A model generated the notes under the pieces. The model did no database searches. It was not told where the DNA came from and worked only from the letters and a program-made list of their open reading frames with translations. Positions 16,781 to 26,113 of a DNA stretch of 64,000 bases are shown piece by piece; the stretch's first letter is position 1, and every line of letters starts with the position of its first letter. Position numbers and translations under genes: made by a program. The stretch comes from Alteribacter aurantiacus DSM 18675. Lineage in GTDB: Bacteria > Bacillota > Bacilli > Bacillales > Salisediminibacteriaceae. The stretch is from contig NZ_KE386942.1 of assembly GCF_000429705.1 (NCBI RefSeq), forward strand, positions 513,241 to 577,240, in the 5' to 3' direction.

Positions 16781-18063
16781 TACCTTGCCAGTGCTCTCAA
16801 ATATTTCAGTGGTGTTGATAAGATTCTGTGTTTAATTTCGGATTTTGCTCTTGTCACAAGTTTATAGGTCTGCATGGAGTTGATCTCCAAAATCCATATA
16901 TTCAAATTTGCATCAATAATAACATCGATCCCTACATCACCTACATGCCTACCTTTGGATTCAACAATTTCACAAGCGCAAATGCAAGTTGTAACGAGTT
17001 TTTCGTATAAAGCTTTTGTTTCATCCACATCTAATCCAAGGCTTTCCTGAATGCCTTCGAGCCCGTAATATAGACCCGACACAGCGTTAGTAATTATCAT
17101 CCCTCGCAAACCGACCCTTGAGACAATGCCGGTATTCACCCATTTTTTATGTTCGTTCTTTTGAAGGATAACTCGATGATCAATAAGTTTGTTCCCCAAA
17201 TATGATTGAACACTTTGTTGAAGAATGTACCTTTTACGCAACTTTTGACGTTGAAACACCTTCAACAGTTCATCTAACGTTTCACTTGTATGCTTTACAC
17301 CTCTAAAGGTAATTAATCCATACCCTTCCTCTGTTTTGAACAAGTTAAAACAACCGAGCCCGAAGTTCGCGTTCATAGGTTTTAAATAAATGGAATGGTG
17401 TCTATCAATCATCGAAGCTACTTGACTCAATTCAGACAAAAAAACAGTTTCGGGAGTTTTGTTAAACCCCTCTTTTTTAAGGGATTTATAAAGTTTCCAT
17501 TTGTTCATCGTAAATGAATTAAACACCTTGCCTTTGGTTGCTTTTTTTAGTCTACGAATGGTTTTCTTTTTGACTTCCGCTCGTCTAAAAATTGCACTTG
17601 GCATTGGAAGAACCTCTTCTTTCCACCCACCATCATAATAAAACCCCTTAACAGTCTTGCTTTTGAAGTTAATTCCTTCTTCACTGAACAAATAGACAAG
17701 TCCACTTTCTTCAATGAATTCTTTCACGGGGGCTTCCCATATTGATCGATAACTCGAATTTTTTAGCCTACTAACGGTTCGTTTTGAAATTAAAACACCC
17801 ACAAGAGGGCCTATGTTGAGAACACCCTCATTATACTTCAGCTCATACTTTACAAACTCAGGCAGATTGATCCTCATAAGAGGTGCAGGTAATAAAACAT
17901 CCGCTTCGTTTACTTGACTAGACTTCTCAATATGAACATCTACTTGCAGCGCTCCTATCTGCACCTGGATGACTTCGTTATCCAAGAAGCCGAAATGATC
18001 AAAAATCTCTCTTGAAACAACCACTATGTTCGCTTTGTTTGTTGAACCGATCGTGACAAACAA
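16780..18063 (-). CDS. YheC/YheD-family spore-coat-associated ATP-grasp protein
   Basis: The likely start is TTG at 18063, after AAGGGAGTGG; GTG at 18072 is an alternative. The C-terminal half has an ATP-grasp pattern: YLKPMNANFGLGCFNL near residue 240 and VGIDVIIDANLNIWILEINS near 390. The N-terminal half resembles YheC/YheD endospore coat-associated proteins. Their exact role in spores is not settled, though the ATP-grasp fold implies a carboxylate-amine ligase. The gene stands alone. Confidence 0.85.
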   Translation of the reverse strand: MFVTIGSTNKANIVVVSREIFDHFGFLDNEVIQVQIGALQVDVHIEKSSQVNEADVLLPAPLMRINLPEFVKYELKYNEGVLNIGPLVGVLISKRTVSRLKNSSYRSIWEAPVKEFIEESGLVYLFSEEGINFKSKTVKGFYYDGGWKEEVLPMPSAIFRRAEVKKKTIRRLKKATKGKVFNSFTMNKWKLYKSLKKEGFNKTPETVFLSELSQVASMIDRHHSIYLKPMNANFGLGCFNLFKTEEGYGLITFRGVKHTSETLDELLKVFQRQKLRKRYILQQSVQSYLGNKLIDHRVILQKNEHKKWVNTGIVSRVGLRGMIITNAVSGLYYGLEGIQESLGLDVDETKALYEKLVTTCICACEIVESKGRHVGDVGIDVIIDANLNIWILEINSMQTYKLVTRAKSEIKHRILSTPLKYLRALAR

Positions 18064-18288
18064 TACGACCACTCCCTTCTACTTTATACAATGAACGTAC
18101 AAGTAAAAAGAAACGGTCAGGAGCGGATAGTCTACACAACAATGTCAAACATCTCCGGGTATCTATGATCTTAGATTTCATCTTCACTTAAGCACTACGA
18201 CAATGATCGAATCAGATTTGTCGCCTATACTTCAATCCTATTGACTTGAACCCAGACGTTACCTGACTTAGGAGGCAAACGAAAAAAA

Positions 18289-18330
18289 GACGGTTCTTCG
18301 CTTCTCGAAAAAAGCGTAAGAACCGTCCCC
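18289..18330. repeat. GACGGTTCT dispersed hairpin, copy 2
   Basis: GACGGTTCTTCGCTTCTC is mirrored by AAAGCGTAAGAACCGTC. It lies immediately after the DUF624 gene and probably terminates the beta-glucoside operon. The rest of the gap 18064-18332 shows nothing clear. Confidence 0.7.
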
Positions 18331-18332
18331 AC

Positions 18333-18950
18333 CTATGCCCCAACAGGCATCCGTTTCAACCCTTGGTACGTCAGCGCCATGACCACAAAACCAATGGCGC
18401 TTGGTAAAAACCACATCGTAATGCCCGGAAAGTAAAGAGCACTATGATATATGAGTGTAAGTCCGACCCCAACAAGGATCGGTAGATAAAACTTCGTCAC
18501 ACCTAGTAGAAAAGAGAACTTCAAGTACTCCAAGAAACGCAAGTCAAAGTGGACGAGAGAAGGAAATAGGAATGTAACTGTTAAAAGAAAGAGCGTACTT
18601 GTCGCGATAAAACCAACCACCAACACGAGCTGAAGAACACCATCAGCAAGCATCATGTACTGATAATTAATGAACAAGATCCATGCATAAAGCACAATCA
18701 AATATCCGTACACGTTCGCTTTCAAAAACTCTTTTTTGTAGCTTTTCGCGAAGGTTTTCATGAGGGGAATCCCCATTCCATCCATTAACCACTTTCTGAT
18801 TACAGCCAACAGTGCCGCTGTTGCAGGAAAAATACCCAGCACTCCTAAGCCCAGTACGGTAAACAAAAGCCACAATCCATTGAGGAACACGACCCTCACA
18901 AACACATCTAACGATTGTACGATTTTGTCTACAACTACATTCCCAGACAT
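18333..18950 (-). CDS. DUF624 (YesL-like) membrane protein
   Basis: The ATG at 18948-18950, after AGGAAGGTG, gives 205 residues with about five transmembrane helices. The pattern FLNGLWLLFTVLGLGVLGIFPATAALLAVIRKW near residues 20-55 is the DUF624/YesL signature. Such proteins are usually encoded beside CUT1 sugar transporters and glycosidases, as here, and may assist the transporter. The biochemical role is unknown. It is the last gene of the LacI-linked operon. Confidence 0.88.
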   Translation of the reverse strand: MSGNVVVDKIVQSLDVFVRVVFLNGLWLLFTVLGLGVLGIFPATAALLAVIRKWLMDGMGIPLMKTFAKSYKKEFLKANVYGYLIVLYAWILFINYQYMMLADGVLQLVLVVGFIATSTLFLLTVTFLFPSLVHFDLRFLEYLKFSFLLGVTKFYLPILVGVGLTLIYHSALYFPGITMWFLPSAIGFVVMALTYQGLKRMPVGA

Positions 18951-18979
18951 TCCAATCACCTTCCTCGTTCTCTCTTGCT

Positions 18980-21900
18980 TTATCTTAGATGAACAGTCAC
19001 CTGTTTGATTTCTCCGTTACGTAGAGCGACTGCTAATGGTCCTTTGAGGCTGTCTGCTTCCACTTCCTCGACCGTTCCATCCACCCATACGACTTCAATC
19101 AATTGAGGCTTCACGCTATCTTTGCCATACGTATCTGATTTAGTTTCGTTGATATATTTCACGTTCGTGTTACCTAAGAACGTAAACGATACATGGCCTT
19201 CTTCATTGAACATCCACCCTGGTAATGAAGGAGCCAGTTTGCACGTAAGCTCTTCCCCTTCCATACGGAACGGACGACCTCCTACCATCATTGTAAACCA
19301 AATTGACAAATGTTCCACCGTTGATCCGCTCAATCTGGAAACAAATCCGCGACCGTGAAGCTTTGGATCCGGGTTTGCACTACTTGCAAGGAACGAAGAG
19401 TTCTCAAGCGTACTTCTTCCGTACACATCTGGATCTAAGAACGGAACCATCGTCGTGTTGATATCGTTGAAGAATTCTGCAACCAAACCAGCCTTCAGCA
19501 TGGCGTACAAGTATTTATATTCCATGTGCAAAAAGATTGATTCATTTTCAAGCCAACCTGGCGTAAACGCTTTGACCCTTCCGAGCTCATTTGGTTCATC
19601 TTTAATCGGTGCCGATGTTTTATACATCTTCAGCTTGCGATCGAAAATCTCCGAGGCACGAACCCCTTCATAAATCTCCTTCGCACGCGCTTCATCACCA
19701 CACACTTTGAGTGACTTCACAATTCCTTCAAGGAACGGTGCGACCGGACGTGGCTCTAAAACAAGCTCTTCAACGACCGGTAGCTCAGTAAGCTCCTCTT
19801 TCGGCTCAAAGTAGAAGTAGGTTGGAGGTAGCGGGTCTCCGAAGGACGTCACGTTTTTGATTCCTTCTTCCACTCGTTTTTTCAACAGCGTCAAGAATCC
19901 GCGGGCTTGATCCATCGTAAAGGTCGTTTCTTCACCACTGATACCAGCGTAAATCGTTTCACGATACGTCTCTCTTAAGGTAGAGATACGGTTCCAACGC
20001 TCGAGATCAACGAAAGACTCTCCTGCTTTTTCTGCACGTTCGATCTCGTCTGCTACACTCGTGAGGAACTCAGCAGCCTCCACAGGCAAGCTGATCATTT
20101 CGTCCGCTTCCACCTTCAGAAGCATACCTAACAAGCGGTCCACTTCAAACAACTCGGACGTACTCGCCCCAAGCATACCTGGTAAGCCATTTAAGGAGTC
20201 ATTCCATCCAGGCTTTCCGGCTTCCATCTCCACACCTAATCCTTGAGGTGCAATAGTGGCTGTTTTCACCAATGAAAGAAGCATAAGCTTCCCATAAAGG
20301 CTCGTTTCGTAGACCGATCCTTTACCGTACTCCGTTTGAATCCAGAGAACACCATTGTTCTTCTTCGCCTCTGCCATTTTCGCCTCGTCATGGGCAATGG
20401 CATTGTATTGACGGAGCTTTCCGTTTTCAAGGGTGTACGTATCCGCTCGCTTGTTTATCCTTACTGGGCTTTCAAAAAAGCGATACCCACGATTAAAGAA
20501 GAATGAAGCTTCTTTATCCGGATAAATGCTCAAGTAGCTATCGATTAAATCCAAGTTGTACGTCCAGTGGTCCATCCAGAAGCCTTCTCCAAATGTTGCT
20601 TGGAAGCTTTCTTCAGACTTCGTTACAACATCGGTTAAGAAGTCGTCAAAGGCACCTTTAATCTCGATCCCTTTGTCTTCAAGGAAGTGCATCAGCTCAC
20701 CTGGTGTAAATGAATCGCTTAAGAAGTCTTGAACAGACGATACATCTTCTTTTTCCAAGTAAGAGCCAAAATCAACATCAGCAAGACGCTCAAGCGTAAA
20801 GCGAACCCCTTGAACAGCTAACGGATTGTATCCGTCCAACTGAATCAGGTTCATAAACATCTTCACGTTGTAATCTTCCACTTTAGGGTTAAGAAGAACG
20901 TCACAACGACGGTTTTGGTTCATATCGCGGTAGTTCCCGTTCCCTTGAGAATAATAGGTCGGACTTAAAGAGAAGAAGTTGTAGTCGCGCTCCAAATCAC
21001 CGTGTTTACGAGAATACAAGTAGTAGATCTTTCTCTCTCCGTCTTTCTCAAACACGTGAGGGAATCCACCACGAAGGCCGTTATCCAAGTAGCTTTGGCG
21101 AGTGTAAGCATCAAAACGAGAAACGCCTGTGCTCGTCTTCACAGCTTCGGTCAATCCGTTTGTCATATCCGACGCTTTTTCTTTTAGCTCTTTTACTCGA
21201 GCCACCGTTACGGCTTCAGCGAACTCATTCACTTTACCAACAGAGGTGGCTTGTCCAACAACGGTCATGAGCTCCACTTCTTCACCCGGGTTAAGCTCTA
21301 CATCTACAGGTGAAAAGCCGCCAGAAACTTTATTCGTTGTAGTCTGGTCTTCTGTTTCCATGTGAGAAATCCCTTTGTTCATAAACGTAAGGGGGGTAAA
21401 TAGGGAAGAGTCATCGCCGAACACCACGTCTCGGTCAACAAAAGGAGTTACGCGCTTGTCTTCACCTCGGTACACCACATGACTCATGAAGAAGTTTCCT
21501 TCGTGAACGTCTTTTACTTCAGCCGTATCTTCCATACTTCCTCTAAGCGTATAGAATGGAACGCCGCTTTCACGGTTTCCTACATCAAACCAGCTTTTGA
21601 TTGTATTCCCCAGTTCTTTGTAAGCCTGATTGGATACGCCACTTGGCATGATCGCAGGCAACCCGTCAAGGGCTTCGAGGCGAATCGTTTGATCGGACGT
21701 ATTCTTAATACGCACGTGACGAACGAGTCCGGCTAATGGAGATTCAGGTAAAATGAAGTACTCAACGGAGAGTTGAACACCTTCAGTCGGGTGATCGTAC
21801 GTTAACGAGAGCGTATTCTCAGCCATTTCCATCGTTTCTTTCGCCTTCGTTTGAGGGGTTGAAAACGGCTCTAGAAATGTAGTTTCTTCACCTCGGTGGA

Positions 21901-22147
21901 TGTTTAAAAACGTACGGAACCCTTGCACTCTCGTATGTTGATACGATTTATCCGCAGGAAGGAACTCGAGAATGGCGTGATCTTTATCTTGTACACCAAA
22001 GCTCGCAATTCCTTGTCCTCGGTTTACATAAAATACCCACATTGGTACCCCGTGAACACCTGCAATACCAGGCAAAAAGCTAGAAAATGGTGGCTTTTGT
22101 TGGTAGTTATTCATTTGAAATGGTGCTTGTTTCGTTACGTTTTGCAT
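18980..22147 (-). CDS. Large glycoside phosphorylase (GH94/GH149/GH161-type)
   Basis: This is a 1055-residue cytoplasmic protein starting at the ATG 22145-22147, with AGGAG upstream. An N-terminal beta-sandwich is followed by an (alpha/alpha)6 barrel in which QGNGNYRDMNQNRR stands out near residue 405. Size and layout match phosphorylases that split beta-linked gluco-oligosaccharides with phosphate to release glucose 1-phosphate. Length over 1000 residues and this motif point towards beta-1,3- or beta-1,2-oligoglucan phosphorylases rather than the ~810-residue cellobiose phosphorylases, but linkage specificity is my inference. It sits between the GH30 gene and DUF624 in the LacI operon and would save ATP by yielding a phosphorylated sugar. 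Confidence 0.8.
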   Translation of the reverse strand: MQNVTKQAPFQMNNYQQKPPFSSFLPGIAGVHGVPMWVFYVNRGQGIASFGVQDKDHAILEFLPADKSYQHTRVQGFRTFLNIHRGEETTFLEPFSTPQTKAKETMEMAENTLSLTYDHPTEGVQLSVEYFILPESPLAGLVRHVRIKNTSDQTIRLEALDGLPAIMPSGVSNQAYKELGNTIKSWFDVGNRESGVPFYTLRGSMEDTAEVKDVHEGNFFMSHVVYRGEDKRVTPFVDRDVVFGDDSSLFTPLTFMNKGISHMETEDQTTTNKVSGGFSPVDVELNPGEEVELMTVVGQATSVGKVNEFAEAVTVARVKELKEKASDMTNGLTEAVKTSTGVSRFDAYTRQSYLDNGLRGGFPHVFEKDGERKIYYLYSRKHGDLERDYNFFSLSPTYYSQGNGNYRDMNQNRRCDVLLNPKVEDYNVKMFMNLIQLDGYNPLAVQGVRFTLERLADVDFGSYLEKEDVSSVQDFLSDSFTPGELMHFLEDKGIEIKGAFDDFLTDVVTKSEESFQATFGEGFWMDHWTYNLDLIDSYLSIYPDKEASFFFNRGYRFFESPVRINKRADTYTLENGKLRQYNAIAHDEAKMAEAKKNNGVLWIQTEYGKGSVYETSLYGKLMLLSLVKTATIAPQGLGVEMEAGKPGWNDSLNGLPGMLGASTSELFEVDRLLGMLLKVEADEMISLPVEAAEFLTSVADEIERAEKAGESFVDLERWNRISTLRETYRETIYAGISGEETTFTMDQARGFLTLLKKRVEEGIKNVTSFGDPLPPTYFYFEPKEELTELPVVEELVLEPRPVAPFLEGIVKSLKVCGDEARAKEIYEGVRASEIFDRKLKMYKTSAPIKDEPNELGRVKAFTPGWLENESIFLHMEYKYLYAMLKAGLVAEFFNDINTTMVPFLDPDVYGRSTLENSSFLASSANPDPKLHGRGFVSRLSGSTVEHLSIWFTMMVGGRPFRMEGEELTCKLAPSLPGWMFNEEGHVSFTFLGNTNVKYINETKSDTYGKDSVKPQLIEVVWVDGTVEEVEADSLKGPLAVALRNGEIKQVTVHLR

Positions 22148-22165
22148 GATGTCAACTCCTTGTCC

Positions 22166-23500
22166 TCACATGATGTAGGTTGCAATGGATCTTGGTTTTA
22201 CAACAACATCGGCTGAAGTGCCTTCCATGTTGATCGTGAATGATTTCTCTTCTTCGCTTTCATTTAACACAACCATAACGGTTGAATTGTCTTTGTTTTT
22301 AAATGCCGTCATGGACAATCCTTCGACATTCGAGTCGAGGTGAACGCGCTTTGCCAGAGGTTTAATGTATTTACTAAAATGACCAATCATATAGTACGAA
22401 CTATTGTAATGAACCTGGTCTTCTTTCGTGTCCACAATGATCGGTGCGTCACAATAGTTTCCTACGTGGTTTGGTCCACCCTCTTCATTTAGGACCAAGT
22501 TCCAATCAATGAACCCTTCAAGCCAGTTGTTCATGTCTCCAATGATGTTTCTTGCATAGCGCTCTCCTGTGTGCCACGCACCGAGTTGTACGCCCCCTTC
22601 AATACATCCTTCTGTAAACAACAGGTGTTTGTCAGGGAATTTCTCGTGAACGATCCCCAAATTCTCGAACTCTTCGGAAACGTACCAGTGGTTCCCTGTC
22701 CCCCATACGTATTTGGCCGCATCAGGATCAGACAATACTGTTTCCGCTCGTTCAACGATAATATCACGGTTGTGGTCCCAAATAACGATCTTCTTGTCTT
22801 GTAGGCCGTTCTTTTCAAACGTCGGACCTAAATGATCTTTAATGAAGTCTCGCTCTTCTTCTGCAGTATACAAACAAGAATCCCACACTTGCTTTGCTGC
22901 TGGTTCGTTTTGAATGCTCACGCCCCAGATCGGGATGCCTTCTTGTTCCATCGCTTCGATGTATTTTACATAGTAGTTGGCCCACACGTCACGAAACTCG
23001 GGCTTGAGCTTTCCTCCGTGGTTCATTTCTCCGTTTGTTTTCATCCAAGCCGGAGGGCTCCAAGGAGACGACAAGAGGGTCAGCTCTTCTTTTGCTTCTT
23101 TAACCGCGTCTTTAATAAACGGAATAACAAGTTCGCGCTCTCGTTCAATGGAAAAAGAATCAAGAGACGTGTCCCCATCCTCCACATACGTATAATTACC
23201 AAGAGCAAAGTCGCAACTATGAATGTGCGTACGGCCAAGTGTATAACCTAGACCTGTGTTTTTATTAAAGTACGCCTTCACAATATCTTCTCTATGGGAC
23301 GAAGATACTTGAGATAAGCTATATGCTGCCGCTTCTGTGAAGGCTCCACCAAACCCCATCCATTCTTGGTATTCAATTGATGGATCAACTGTCACGTGAT
23401 GAGCACTTGAGTTGCTCTTTTCTTCACAAACAACCTCATTTTCTACCCACAGCTGCTCTTGATCTTTCACAGATTCAATGACTCGAATGGTCTTCTTCAT
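22166..23500 (-). CDS. Cytoplasmic GH30 glycosidase (glucosylceramidase-like)
   Basis: The ATG at 23498-23500, after GGAGGCGAATTGC, gives 444 residues. The GH30 acid/base Glu lies in SIQNEPA (about residue 199) and the nucleophile Glu in LLFTEGCIEGG (about 297). MGFGGAFTEAAA near residue 50 is also typical. There is a C-terminal beta domain but no signal peptide, so it acts on imported oligosaccharides. GH30 subfamily 1/3 enzymes hydrolyse beta-1,6 or beta-1,3 glucosidic or xylosidic bonds. The neighbours (GH1, phosphorylase, ABC importer) favour a beta-glucan oligosaccharide. Confidence 0.9.
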   Translation of the reverse strand: MKKTIRVIESVKDQEQLWVENEVVCEEKSNSSAHHVTVDPSIEYQEWMGFGGAFTEAAAYSLSQVSSSHREDIVKAYFNKNTGLGYTLGRTHIHSCDFALGNYTYVEDGDTSLDSFSIERERELVIPFIKDAVKEAKEELTLLSSPWSPPAWMKTNGEMNHGGKLKPEFRDVWANYYVKYIEAMEQEGIPIWGVSIQNEPAAKQVWDSCLYTAEEERDFIKDHLGPTFEKNGLQDKKIVIWDHNRDIIVERAETVLSDPDAAKYVWGTGNHWYVSEEFENLGIVHEKFPDKHLLFTEGCIEGGVQLGAWHTGERYARNIIGDMNNWLEGFIDWNLVLNEEGGPNHVGNYCDAPIIVDTKEDQVHYNSSYYMIGHFSKYIKPLAKRVHLDSNVEGLSMTAFKNKDNSTVMVVLNESEEEKSFTINMEGTSADVVVKPRSIATYIM

Positions 23501-23525
23501 GCAATTCGCCTCCAACACTTTTGAA

Positions 23526-23563
23526 GGCATTGAAAAAGTTGAAGTCCGAACTTTTTCAGTGCC
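23526..23563. repeat. Dispersed hairpin, GGCATTGAAAAAGTT family
   Basis: GGCATTGAAAAAGTT and AACTTTTTCAGTGCC form a 15-base-pair stem (one G-T pair) around GAAGTCCG. It matches the hairpin at 5096-5133 apart from the loop. Confidence 0.65.
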
Positions 23564-23574
23564 CTCTCTTTAAT

Positions 23575-23618
23575 AGGCACTAGAAAAAGGTAAAAATTTA
23601 CTTTTTTTTCTAGTGCCT
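23575..23618. repeat. Related hairpin AGGCACTAGAAAAA
   Basis: AGGCACTAGAAAAA pairs with a T-rich run ending CTAGTGCCT. It lies between the previous hairpin and the 140-bp tandem repeat, making an array of structures in one intercistronic gap. Confidence 0.55.
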
Positions 23619-23897
23619 TTATTTGAATGGCAATGGCTCCACTCGGTTGCGCGCCTGTTACGAGAAACCCACTCGTATCAGGCTTTCAAAACAGGCAACC
23701 GTTACGCTCATTGCTTCGCAAGTATTGAAAACGTTAACGTTCGAACGTTTTCAATACCTTTATTTGATGGCAATGGCTCCAATCGGTTGCGCGCCTGTTA
23801 CGAGAAACCCACTCGTATCAGGCTTTCAAAACAGGCAACCGTTACGCTCATTGCTTCGCAAGTATTGAAAACGTTAACGTTCGAACGTTTTCAATAC
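23616..23897. repeat. Two 140-bp tandem repeats with cruciform-forming ends
   Basis: Two nearly identical units (23616-23756 and 23757-23897) lie between the GH1 and GH30 genes. Each unit ends in GTATTGAAAACGTT, an eight-base loop, and AACGTTTTCAATAC (copies at 23722-23757 and 23862-23897). Each also holds an outer pair CGGTTGC/GCAACCG and GCCTGTT/AACAGGC that would fold into a large hairpin. The units differ only at one or two places, so the duplication is recent or maintained. The sequence TGAAAACGTTAACG within it also resembles a CcpA cre box. Confidence 0.85.
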
Positions 23898-23903
23898 TTG
23901 CTC

Positions 23904-25256
23904 TTACTTCACTGCTTGTTTTTGTACGGAACGATTGGCTACGATTTCTTTATATCGTTTGGCACTATCTTTCCAGTACCGTTGTTGTGTATTAAAGTCC
24001 ACGTAGAAAATGCCGAACCGTTTTTCATAACCAAATGCCCACTCAAAGTTGTCTAGTAAAGACCAGAGGTAGTAGCCCGCAATGTTCATGCCTTCGTTTT
24101 CAAGTTCACAAACTGCTTGAATATGCTTTTCCATATAGGCCGTTCGTTCTTTGTCGTGAACCGATCCGTCCTCTTCCAACACGTCATCATAAGCAGAACC
24201 GTTCTCTGTAATGAAGATTGGCAGCTTCGTATATTCCATGCGTAGGCGATAGATGAGCTCCTTGAATTCCTGAGGAGATACGTCCCAGCCCATGCCTGTT
24301 TTGTCATAGTCCGAATGAGCGTCAGTGAAAAGGAACTTCTCACTTCCTGCAAATTCTACTAGGCTACGATTGTAGTAGTTGATCCCGAAGAAATCACACT
24401 CGACTGAAATCGTTGCCAGATCTCCTTCATGAATAAAGCTGTAGTCATGAATATAAGAGGAGAACAAGTTCATCATATCCATTGGATACGCACCTTTAAA
24501 TAATGGATCTAAGAACCAACGATTCGTATAGCCATCTGCGTTATTAATGGCAATCTTGTCGTTTGTAGACGTTGTCGGCGCATACACTGGCGTTAAGTTC
24601 AACGTAATTCCGATCGGCGTCTTTGAACCTAGGTCCTTTTTTAGAAGCTCAACGGCTTTACCATGGGAAAGTAAAATGTGGTGAGCCGCCTTCACCCCTT
24701 CTTCAATGTTTCGGTGACCTGGAGCATGGTGTCCCATATGGTAGCTCAAGAAGCTCGCACACCATGGCTCGTTATGGGTAATCCAAGACTCAACGTAAGG
24801 ATCAAGTTCGCGGAAACACACTTCAGCGAATTCCAAGAACCAATCCACTGATTCACGATTCACCCATCCACCCTTGTTGTATGCCCACATTGGAAGGTCC
24901 CAGTGATAAAGGGTCACAACAGGTTTTATTCCTTGTTTGATTAACTCTTGAATAATGGAACGGTAAAAGTCCATTCCTTCTTCGTTATAAACCCCTTGTT
25001 CAGGGAAAATTCTTGGCCACGCAATGGAAAAACGATACGAGCCAACACCGAGCTCTTTAATTAGCTGAATGTCTTCTTTGTAGCGGTTAAAGTGATCACA
25101 CGCTACTTGACCGTGATCGTCGTTCCATACCTTCCCCGGTGTTTCAGAGAATGTATCCCAGATGGATAACGATCGCCCGCCTTGATCGTATCCTCCTTCG
25201 ATCTGGTATGAAGATGTTGCTGTTCCGAACACAAAGTCCTTAGAAAACTTGGACAC
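23904..25256 (-). CDS. GH1 beta-glucosidase
   Basis: The GTG at 25254-25256, after AAAGGAG, gives 450 residues. The catalytic acid/base Glu lies in WITHNEPW (about residue 163) and the nucleophile Glu in FITENGSAYD (about 351). There is no signal peptide, and the phosphate-binding Ser and Lys pattern of 6-phospho-beta-glucosidases is not evident. It therefore most likely cleaves unphosphorylated beta-glucosides brought in by the ABC importer immediately upstream. Confidence 0.93.
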   Translation of the reverse strand: MSKFSKDFVFGTATSSYQIEGGYDQGGRSLSIWDTFSETPGKVWNDDHGQVACDHFNRYKEDIQLIKELGVGSYRFSIAWPRIFPEQGVYNEEGMDFYRSIIQELIKQGIKPVVTLYHWDLPMWAYNKGGWVNRESVDWFLEFAEVCFRELDPYVESWITHNEPWCASFLSYHMGHHAPGHRNIEEGVKAAHHILLSHGKAVELLKKDLGSKTPIGITLNLTPVYAPTTSTNDKIAINNADGYTNRWFLDPLFKGAYPMDMMNLFSSYIHDYSFIHEGDLATISVECDFFGINYYNRSLVEFAGSEKFLFTDAHSDYDKTGMGWDVSPQEFKELIYRLRMEYTKLPIFITENGSAYDDVLEEDGSVHDKERTAYMEKHIQAVCELENEGMNIAGYYLWSLLDNFEWAFGYEKRFGIFYVDFNTQQRYWKDSAKRYKEIVANRSVQKQAVK

Positions 25257-25277
25257 AAGGACCACTCCTTTTGTAAT

Positions 25278-26108
25278 TTATTCTTTTACTGCTCCTGCTG
25301 AAATACTACTAATGATGTATTTGGAGAGGAATAGGAACGCAACCATAATTGGTACTACCGAAATCGCGATTCCTAAATACATGGATCCTAAGTTTTCTGC
25401 TACTTGAGACCCTCTCAATGCGCCCATCATAACAGGCAACGTATACTTTTCTGGACTGAACAAGACAACTAACGGCAAGATGTAGTTGTTCCATGATCCG
25501 ATGAATGTAAAGATGGCCATTGTCGCAACTGCCGGCATCATGATCGGTAAGCCGATTTTGTGGAAAATTTTGATCTCACCGGCTCCATCAATTCTAGCCG
25601 CTTCCAATAAAGATGGGTGCATAACCGTCATCAAGTACTGACGAAGGAAGAACACCACAAATGGTGCAGCAATTGGTGGAATAATCAATGGAATATACGT
25701 GTCGAGTAAGCCCATAACACGGACTAAGTCGAAGAATCCGATTAACCCTAGCTGACCTGGAACCATCATGAGGACCAACATCAAGATGAATAAAAAGTTC
25801 TTACCTTTAAACTTATAAACAGCGAACCCGAACGCTGTAAGGGCACTAAAGTACGAGCTCAACAACGTTACTGATACAGCAACAAACAAACTGTTGGCAA
25901 ACCCTCGCCATAAATTCATGTATTGAATCAAAGTGTCATAGTTTTGCATAAGCGCGGTTCCCGGTATTAACGTGAACCCCTGCTGAAGAATCTCGGAATT
26001 TGTACGGGTTGCATTCACGATCATCATATAAAACGGGATAAAGCTTATAATCACAAGTAGCACTAAAACAGCATACAAAATCCCTTTTACGATGTTGTTT
26101 TTCTTCAT
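25278..26108 (-). CDS. Sugar ABC transporter permease, MalG type
   Basis: The ATG at 26106-26108, after GAGGGGTG, gives 276 residues with six membrane helices. The EAA loop EAARIDGAGEIKIFHKIGLP lies near residue 185. Its start is a few bases from the stop of the MalF-type gene, so translation is coupled. It forms the channel of the beta-glucoside importer. Confidence 0.93.
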   Translation of the reverse strand: MKKNNIVKGILYAVLVLLVIISFIPFYMMIVNATRTNSEILQQGFTLIPGTALMQNYDTLIQYMNLWRGFANSLFVAVSVTLLSSYFSALTAFGFAVYKFKGKNFLFILMLVLMMVPGQLGLIGFFDLVRVMGLLDTYIPLIIPPIAAPFVVFFLRQYLMTVMHPSLLEAARIDGAGEIKIFHKIGLPIMMPAVATMAIFTFIGSWNNYILPLVVLFSPEKYTLPVMMGALRGSQVAENLGSMYLGIAISVVPIMVAFLFLSKYIISSISAGAVKE

Positions 26109-26113
26109 GATGG

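Noticed and set aside
23616..23897. Possible CRISPR array
   Set aside because: Only two copies, abutting with no spacers, unit 140 bases long and no cas genes nearby.
23613..24056. A 147-residue plus-strand reading frame across the 140-bp repeats
   Set aside because: The repeated peptide only mirrors the DNA duplication; the end runs antisense into the GH1 gene and no ribosome site is present.
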